Made by a program: the position numbers and the translations under genes. A DNA stretch of 64,000 nt, taken from the NCBI RefSeq assembly GCF_000801105.2, contig NC_079511.1, positions 19,801,792 through 19,865,791 of the forward strand, read 5' to 3'. This document shows, piece by piece, positions 57,001 to 64,000 of this stretch (position 1 is its first letter; each line of letters begins with the position of its first letter). A model generated the notes under the pieces. That model did not search any database, had not been told where the DNA came from, and worked only from the letters and a program-made list of their open reading frames with translations. The DNA comes from Raphanus sativus (taxonomy: Eukaryota > Streptophyta > Magnoliopsida > Brassicales > Brassicaceae).

Positions 57001-58199
57001 GTTTTAAAAAATTCTTCAGCAGTATTAGCAATGTTTCTGTCTCCATGGATCGAATTTCCATTTTCGTCCAACAGAACACTGATTCTGTTTCGAATTCTTC
57101 TGGCTTTTGTTACAGAATGAAAGAACTTTGTGTTACGATCACCTGCTCTTCCGCTTCCAATAATGTTCTTCATCAACATAAGCTTGTTGCAATTCTGTAT
57201 GTAGCCTTTGTTTTTCCTGAGTAGGATGACCATCAGTACAAGCCACATCAAGCTGATGACGTAACAGAAATATTCTCTCTTTGGCATTGAACACATTATT
57301 TCTCTTCCATCTAGAAATGTGGGTCCGGCTCCTCTGTAACTTGTGTGACAAGCTCACGTTTCCATTACTGTCATTTTGTTTCCACTGAGTCGCCACAAAC
57401 TGCATAAAACCTTCCTGTTGTCGAAGTCTGTCATCATACATAAAATTGTATCTCCTCTCTTCTATTTGGCCATCAAAAAGAGAGATCACTGGTCTATGAT
57501 CTGATTCGCCAAGTTCTAGGAAGTGTGTTTCTGTAGCAGGGTATTGTTGGTGCCAATCTATGTTCCCCATAGCTCGATCCAGACAACAAGAAACATCATG
57601 ATCTCCTCTCTTACCGGACCAAGAGAATCTATTGCCAATTGGTTTAAGGTCTGAGAAACTGCAAGTCCGAATCATTTGTCTGAAGTCATTAAAACTGCTA
57701 TATGCACGTACATTGCCTCCCCTTTTCTCGTGGTGATTTAGTATCTCATTAAAATCACCGGTGATAAACCAACTTCCTTGTCTGTAAGTTGCTGTACATT
57801 CAAGTCTTTCCCAAAGTAGATGTCGGAATTGACGTTCAGGATAGCCATAAACAAACGACAAGTAGAAAATGATTCCATTAAAACAGACTTTACAATGATA
57901 AGATGAGCAGACTGATACAATACTGTTACATCTACTTCTTGTTTCCAGAACATAGCTAGGCCACCACTTAAACCAATAGGAGGAACAGACACATAATGAG
58001 AGAAACCGAGATCAGAACAGAGGTCTCTGATGTAGTTGTCTTGTTGTTTTGTTTCTGAAAGGCAGACTACGTCCAAGAAATACTTATGATGTATTTCTTT
58101 CAGGCGTCGAACCGTCGAGTCTTTACCTATCCCTCGACAGTTCCAAGCGGCTGCTCTCATGGTGGAAGAGGTGGTTCTGGGCCCACCGCGCCTCTCCAC
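54075..58199 (-). pseudogene. LINE ORF2: endonuclease, reverse transcriptase, RNase H
   Basis: Starts at ATG 58199 or 58160 (MRAAAWNCRGIGKDSTVRRL), overlapping the end of ORF1. The endonuclease shows AAAWNCRG, VCLSETK, TGDFNEIL and GESDHRPV. Reverse transcriptase shows FRPIALCNVSYKIISKIL, TDITKAYDR, GIRQGDPLSPYLF and LLFADDSLFF. Then a zinc-binding CPHCFQEETTDHLFFEC and a C-terminal RNase H (CNYDGAF, LEGELQALLFA, FEGDN, NRKANICAD). Two frameshifts (near 57860 and 57200) and two in-frame stops (TAG 55701, TGA 54363) inactivate it. In life the enzyme nicks DNA and copies its RNA at the nick. Confidence 0.93.
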
Positions 58200-59362
58200 A
58201 TAGTTGAAGTTCCTGCATCAGCCTCCTGCTCGGTAGTCTCTTCTGATGAGCTTCCCTTCTTTCTCTTGTCTCCTATCGGCTGACTCGGTCCTCCTCGTTC
58301 CATACCAGAAGCCATTGTGATGTTGGTTTCAGTCTCTTTCATCCATGCTTTCCGCTTAAGCATGTTTCTTCCAGCACTCTGTGTGACACCAGATTTGTCT
58401 GCATACATCTCCTCCATATTGAGATCATCAGAATACATTGTACGCATTGCATTTCCATTCCAGAAGATGTCTTCTTCTGTGCCCTCTGCAGCCTCTTCCA
58501 CTTGGACATCATGTAGATCGATTTGTTGTGCTTCCTCTGCCACTGGATTGATTGGCTCCTGCTCTGCAATCTGTTCATCATCATCGTTGATTTCTTCAAT
58601 GTGAATGCCAACATTACCATGGTGTGGTGGAAGATCATCTAGTGCTTGATCATTGTCGTCATCATTATCCTCATCAGGATCATCCACTGGCCCACCATTT
58701 TGAATCAAGCATCGACCCGAGTCATGTGTCAACATGCCACAAGTCTCACAGAAGCCTCATAGCCTTTCATAATGCAGTTTGAGCAGCGTGTTGACTCCTA
58801 GAGTGAACTGAAAGTTTCGCTGAAAGTGCAGAGGATTGTTGATGTTCCAATTTAGGCGGATGCGCACAAACTCCATACGGCCACCAATTTCCTCATTATA
58901 ATCCATTTGGATATACTCCCCAAGTTCTCTAGCAATGTGAACAATGACTTCACGGTTCATGTACTGGAATGGAATACCACGTACTTGAATCCAGAATGGT
59001 ATCTTGTTCAACAGCGTCATATCCATCAAAGGGGACCACTTCTGGAGGGTGATCATCCTATCAGCATACGCCCAAGGGCCTCGTCTGAGCACCATGTCCA
59101 TTGCTTCCTCAGAGGGAAACACAAATTGGAATCTTCTCCCCTCCATTGTTCGTCCACGAACAAGTCCTTCTAGGCCCCAACTTCGAGGCATAGTTGAAAT
59201 GATGGCTCTGATGTTCTGACGACGAGGGATTGTGGGACGCCCAACGAGGATGAACCGGTTTTCATTTGCTGCTTGTTGAACCACCGCTTGAGGGAGGACA
59301 AATGGTGCCACTTCACTTCCAAGATCAATATCTTGCATTGCACGCCTTAGATTGTCCGCCAT
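58157..59362 (-). pseudogene. LINE ORF1: nucleic-acid binding protein
   Basis: Start chosen at MADNLRRAMQDIDLGSEVAP, the usual start in plant L1 ORF1; the open frame upstream to 59674 is probably 5' UTR. It contains a DUF4283-type domain (RFILVGRPTIPRR ... GLEGLVRGRTMEGRRFQFVF ... RRGPWAYADRMITLQKW) and a CCHC-type knuckle region (YERL, stop, GFCETCGML-THDSGRC). The stop at 58757 is TGA where CGA would give the usual Arg, so one transition breaks it. An acidic tail follows. It overlaps ORF2 by 43 bases. Confidence 0.9.
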
Positions 59363-59696
59363 CGTATGTAGAATATCGTAGTATCTCGGAGGAAAGAATA
59401 AGATCTTTGCTAGAAAGGATATGATGGTTTGTATCCAAATTGGTGGTTCACGATACCCTTTATAGAATCTTACTCGATAAGCAGTTGAGTCATCATATCG
59501 GTTATCAACCAATATGGAGATACATGGGAACGTGAGCGAAGAAAGAGGATCAACTTCCACATTACCATCAAAATCAACATCATCATCCACGAAAATCGTG
59601 GTGAGAAAGTACCAAATCTGCAACCGTTGTGTGATCGCTTGAAAATCGCTTGTAACCGTTTTTTCTCTCGACATCTTTTTTTTAATACACCTTTCT

Positions 59697-60236
59697 TGGT
59701 AATTTTTGAAGTTGTAAATTTTACATTTTTCAATGCTTCATTTATCTCACATTATCTCAATAGTTGTGTACTTGCCAATTTGATTCCATCACTTGGCAAC
59801 TCACTATTGTTTGACATTTTGGTTTGCTTAAGCGACTGGTTTTCAGAGTACTCATACATTATATGAATTGTTTGGGACAAGTAATCATCCCTCCCTGTAA
59901 CAAAATATTACAGTTGGTTCTGGAACTTTCCAAATATTTCCTCTGCTGACAGGATTTTAGATATATGCATATGGAATATAAAGTTCCATCCGCGCGTACA
60001 TTAATGGATGCGAAGCTCCATCACCACCGTCTTATTAATGAAGTAAGCAACTGCAACAACATACATGAAGTCACATCAATACCACCTTTGAACAGATGGT
60101 GAAGCTGGATAAATATTAACCATATGTAAGAAAACTAACAAATGCAACACGGTGGACACAATTAAAGACAAACTGCAACATCTAAAAACCAAATTACAGA
60201 ATGATATTAATTTTTCAGAATTAGAGTGCATTTTTT
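59697..60236. other. LINE target duplication (right) and gap
   Basis: 59697-59707 is tggtaattttt. The rest is AT-rich and probably includes the 3' UTR of the DUF3054 gene. No other gene is seen. Confidence 0.5.
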
Positions 60237-61598
60237 CTATACCTCAAATAGTTCGAATGCGCTGCCTTTTCTATATGTATCATCTTTCTTCTTTGACTCG
60301 GAAGGAAGCACACTGAATAATAGTGCTCTCCACCCAATAAGTAAAACAGCGGTACTTCCCATTGTCACCAAGACAAAGCTATAAGCTGGGATGTGGCCTG
60401 ACGAGGTTGACCTTATGATCACCCCAAGCTGTAAGGAAATCAAAAAGCTTAAACAGTTTAGCGGAACACAAACATAAAGTTAACAGAGACACAAACATCC
60501 TAAAACTACATGCTAGTTCTACACAACAATGGACTGATTGAAGAAAAAATAAAATTCATTACCAGAATCTGATACAGAGATAGACAAATCATCTATCAAA
60601 ACCCAGAGCATGGTTTCAAAATTTAACAAAGCATAGACACATAGCATCTTTACAATTTTTTTTTATAACCAAACAAATAGCAAACGTCATGTTTGAACCA
60701 AATATAGACAAAAAAAAAGCTTATTGGTTAATTCTAAAACAGTTTTAGTAGACACATGAAAAGGTAGTTAAGAGATAACATCCCAAAGCTACATCAATCG
60801 ACATAAAACAAATCTACTTCAGAAGAATTATACATAACAAAACTTAAAAAGCTTTATTTTTCAACCAAACATAGACCAAACATAACAAATGTAGGTTTAC
60901 CGGAACACCGAGAGCCCAAGATTTAGCGGCTGTTAGCACAGCTTTGGACTGACCCTTCTTTCCTCTCCCTTCCTCCGCATATCCTCCCAAGAAATAAGCA
61001 CTCAGAAACCATCCTGCCAACACAATTTTTATCATTCCAATTCAACCACAAATTACACAAAACTATGTGAAAGAATGTAACCAGCAATGAAAGGGTCGGC
61101 TGTGTGAAGAGTATCCAAGCTAAACACAGGGAATCCATGGCTGAATCTCCCAATTGCAGAGAAGATAAGCAAAGCCAAAACATCCCCACCAGCAAGTAAA
61201 CCCACACGTCTGAAAGAAAAAGAATCTGCTGAGAATTGGAATTAAAAAAAAAAAAAGAAAAAAAAAAGGAAAAACCTTTTTTACCCCCATTTCTTGATTG
61301 ATGCATTTGATTTTGGTTTATCGAATTGAATAACGCCTTCGAGGGGAACATTCTCTTGACCGACGAAGACTGTGTCGTCTGGGACTTGTTGGGAAGGTGG
61401 AGTGGAAGGTGCGGCGGATTTGACGCTTCCGTTTGAGTCAGAGCTAGAGAGAGTGAGGACGACGCGTCTCCGACTGCGAGTGTTCGCGGAGGGAACTAGT
61501 CCGAGCCATGGATCCGAAGAAGGAGGAGTACGAGGGTTGGGTTTAGTGATGAATCTGACGGCGGACACAGGTCCTGTGGGAGCGCGGAGAACCAACAT
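60237..61598 (-). CDS. DUF3054 family membrane protein, probably chloroplast
   Basis: Four exons, 747 nt, 248 aa: 61598-61285, 61209-61082, 61013-60901, 60428-60237, all with GT-AG borders and continuous frame. The first about 100 residues are Ser/Arg/Pro/Thr-rich with few acidic residues, like a plastid transit peptide. The DUF3054 core follows: LLAGGDVLALLIFSAIGRFS with HG, then TADPFIAGWFLSAYFLGGY, a Lys-rich loop, AKSWALGVPLGVIIRS and FVLVTMGSTAVLLIGWRALL, giving three to four membrane segments. The family is widespread in bacteria and plastids; its biochemical role is unknown to me. The poly-A/T tract in intron 1 (61244-61275) is long but harmless. The start was chosen as the only upstream Met in frame. 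It looks functional. Confidence 0.9.
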
Positions 61599-61764
61599 TC
61601 TCTTTCTGTTTGCCTAAAGCCCCCTCCTTGTCCGCCACTTATCCGTATACTAGTCTCACTCTCATCTCATCTGTAGGTTTTTTAAATGTTTTCAAATAGG
61701 AAAAACTTAAAAAAACTAAAAAACCATTATTTTTTTAGCAATCAAAATTTCATTTAATAAAAGA
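61599..61764. promoter_or_regulatory. DUF3054 upstream region
   Basis: The 5' UTR and promoter must lie here because a LINE begins at 61765, leaving about 170 bp of unique upstream sequence. No clear TATA box on the minus strand was recognised. Confidence 0.35.
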
Positions 61765-64000
61765 TTTTTTTTTTTTTCAACCATGTGATTTTCATTTATA
61801 ATGAAGTTCAGATACAATGGCTTAATAGTTTAGCCAAGAAACAACATAAGATTTATCATAAAGCTTTGCTTCCTTGGCTAGTTTGTCAACAACATCAACT
61901 AGAGTCCTAGGAATATGAGCAAAAGCATAGTTATTTGTTGCCGCAATGACTTTTATATCTTGAACAATGTTAATCAGTTCAGGAGATCATGTTCTTTGAT
62001 CTTGATCATTTGTATCTCTGACCTGCAACTTGTTCATCAACTTCAAACAATCTTCTAGGAATGTGACTTTGAAATAGAATAATCTATGGAGTTGTTGAAC
62101 TGCTGACCACATTGCCATTGCCTCTGCTACCAACGGAGAGCTGGTAAGGTTCCATTGCAGAGCTTCTTTGGAGTCGAGGAGTGCCTTTTTTGCTGTACAA
62201 GGACCACCCAATTCCGATTTTGTCTTTCGGTGACTTCCAAGAAGCATCTACAATACAATATAACTCTGCATCATGTGGAATAATTTCTTGCACTGAGTTA
62301 AAACAAGGAGCCACATTTATTTCTGCAGTAGGCTCACATTGAGTCAGTGCTTCCTTCCATGTCTTCGCATCCACATATGCTGCATTGATGATTTGTATTA
62401 TATGATCTCTTTTATTCTCAAACACAAGCCTATTGCGCATTTTCCATATTCTCCAACCTAGAAAGAATGATATAGTATCATGTGGATCTTTTAAAGCACG
62501 TTGGAGACAATTAGAGTAGAGATCAGTAAATGTACTAGCGCAATTTATCAAGGCATTATTATCATTACAGGCAAGAGACCATACTTCCTTAGCTACTCTA
62601 CACTGAATTAACATATGATCAACACTTTCTGGTTCCTCTCCACATACCATACAGATATTGCAACTTCCACATCCTCTTTTGATAAGATTTTCAAATACAG
62701 GAAGTCCATTGTGTAGGACTTTCCACCAAAACATTTTTATTTTGAGGGGAATTTTGATCTTCCACAATTTAGCTAACATATTATTAATTGGAGATACCTG
62801 AGATGGATTGGGTACCTGAGCTTTTTGTTCCTCGTGATTCATGGTTCTTTGCAAATGGTACCCTGTTTTAACAGTATAGTTCCCTGATGCTCCATATCTC
62901 CAATATAATATGTCTTGGTTTCCTGTGTAGCTTGGTCTGATTTTTAAAATTCTGTTGACATCATCTTCTCGGACCAGACCTCTTATTTTTGGAATGTCCC
63001 ATTGTTTGGTACCTGAAACAAAAAGATCTTTCACAAGTAAGGATGGGAATAAATCAGCTCCCGGGCCTGCTGGGGTTGATGGACCATCTTCTCCATCTAG
63101 CCATTTGTCCTGCCAAACTCTAATTTTCTCTCCGTTTCCTACAACCCATTTTACTCCTTTCTTTATCAACGGTAGAGTTTGTATTATACTACGCCATGCA
63201 TAGCTAGAGCTTTGGTAGGAGCTTGCTTCAAGTAAGGTTGTCTTTCGAAAATATTTAGCTTTATAAACCCGAGATAAGAGAGATGAGGGATGGGTAATGA
63301 TTCTCCATGCCTGTTTAGCTAATAGAGCTTTGTTATAAAAGCTAACATGTCTCTTATTCCTAAACCCCCTTCTTTTTTTGATTTAGTGATCTTATCCCAA
63401 GCTATCCAAGGAATTGATCTCTTATCCAAATTTGCTGACCACCAAAACCTTCTCATCGCTTTTGTTATTTCTCTAAGGATGGTTTTTGGAAGTAGAAAAC
63501 ATGACATGGTATATGCTGGCAAAGCAGTTATCACTGCCTTCAATAATACTTCCTTACCAGCAGGGGATAAAAACTTGGAATACCAGCTTTCTAATTTATT
63601 TTTTATCCTCTGAGTTATGTATTGAAAAGCCTCATGTCGATTCCTACCTATATGATCCGGAAGACCTAAGTATTTACCAAAACCACCCATTCTATTTATT
63701 CCCAGTTCCTTTATAATCTGTTCCTGAGTTTGTTTCGAGGTACCTTTGCTGAAAGAGATTGCAGACTTTGTGTAATTTACTTCTTGTCCCGAAGCTATCT
63801 GGTATGTGCTGAGGCTACGGGTCAAGTTATGAGCTTCTTCTTGCGTTGCCTTGCAGAACACCAAAAAATCATCTGCAAACAACAGATGAGAAACCGGGGG
63901 ACCACTTCTAGATGCTTTAAAACCATGAATCTCTTGTCTTAAAATACTATGCTTGATAAATCTTGATAAGCCTTCTGTACAAATAATATATAAATAAGAT
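61765..64000 (-). mobile_element. Second L1-type LINE, 5' part outside window
   Basis: A T run at 61765-61777 is the A tail of a minus-strand LINE whose ORF2 occupies the rest of the window. It lies in tandem with, and in the same orientation as, the LINE at 54051-59696, with the DUF3054 gene between them. The two are different families by sequence. Confidence 0.88.
61826..64000 (-). pseudogene. LINE ORF2, 3' half
   Basis: From the right edge: reverse transcriptase FADD box (MFADDFLVF at 63882-63856), GKYLGLPDHIGR, SPAGKEVLLKAVITALPAYT, then a frame change at about 63320. The next frame has KKGVKWVVGNGEKIRVWQDK, zf-RVT CMVCGEEPESVDHMLIQC and the start of RNase H (LYCIVDASWK). A frame change near 62240 leads to LVAEAMAMWSAVQ and, after a stop at 61987, to IPRTLVDVVDKLAKEA, the rest of RNase H. 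Non-functional because of the shifts and stop. Confidence 0.9.

Larger units (their letters stand above)
54051..59696 (-). mobile_element. L1-type LINE, near full length
   Basis: On the minus strand: 5' UTR, ORF1, ORF2 overlapping it, short 3' region and an A tail seen as a T run at 54046-54056. An 11-bp direct repeat flanks it. Both frames are broken. Length about 5.6 kb is normal for plant L1. Confidence 0.9.

Noticed and set aside
55522..57224. Plus-strand frames within the LINE
   Set aside because: Shadows of ORF2 on the other strand.

Overview
This is a plant nuclear window, almost certainly from a Brassicaceae species and most likely the Brassica/Raphanus group. It is AT-rich, has long spliced genes with GT-AG introns, and is dominated by plant transposons: Helitrons with CTAG 3' ends, Ty1-copia and Ty3-like LTR elements, L1-type LINEs, hAT-type MITEs and a tRNA-derived SINE. 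Only two genes look intact: a 27-exon PRP40A-type splicing factor gene (22609-29807, +) and a four-exon DUF3054 membrane protein gene (60237-61598, -). A truncated, frameshifted DnaJ gene lies between them (52460-53189, -). From memory, the Arabidopsis PRP40A and DUF3054 genes are near neighbours; if so, about 30 kb of transposons separate them here. That recollection needs a synteny check.

Layout. 1-9.7 kb: Helitrons and a hAT-like MITE, with captured fragments of an RPA/DUF223 gene and a NAP1 gene. 9.8-14.6 kb: a copia element whose reading frame never shifts but is cut by five stops, all explainable by C-to-T or G-to-A change. 14.6-22.3 kb: MITEs, four Helitrons and a SINE. 22.6-29.8 kb: PRP40A. 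30.5-32.4 kb: a LINE remnant and a 949-bp Helitron. 32.5-48.2 kb: a large composite LTR element. 49.7-52.4 kb: a degenerate Helitron and AT-rich sequence. 54.0-59.7 kb: a nearly full-length L1 LINE flanked by an 11-bp direct repeat. 61.8-64.0 kb: a second LINE running off the window.

The most unusual object is the composite element at 32518-48162. It starts and ends with the same about 240-bp LTR and is flanked by the same 5 bp (gattt), as if it had inserted as one unit. Inside are an extra LTR in direct orientation (38392-38629), an LTR of a different U3 type in inverted orientation (33948-34175), and two arms of about 4.1 kb in inverted orientation around a 2.1-kb spacer. Both fold-back junctions show microhomology (7 nt and 4 nt). 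Two of its three leader copies lack exactly the 1201-bp GT-AG intron present in the third, so they appear to derive from spliced RNA. A second, younger LTR element (42725-45765, target duplication catat) sits in the right arm; it carries one long gag-type frame that reads through into its own 3' LTR and has no reverse transcriptase.

Coordinates of exons and element ends were read by eye from splice signals, termini and reading-frame continuity. No alignment or database search was run.
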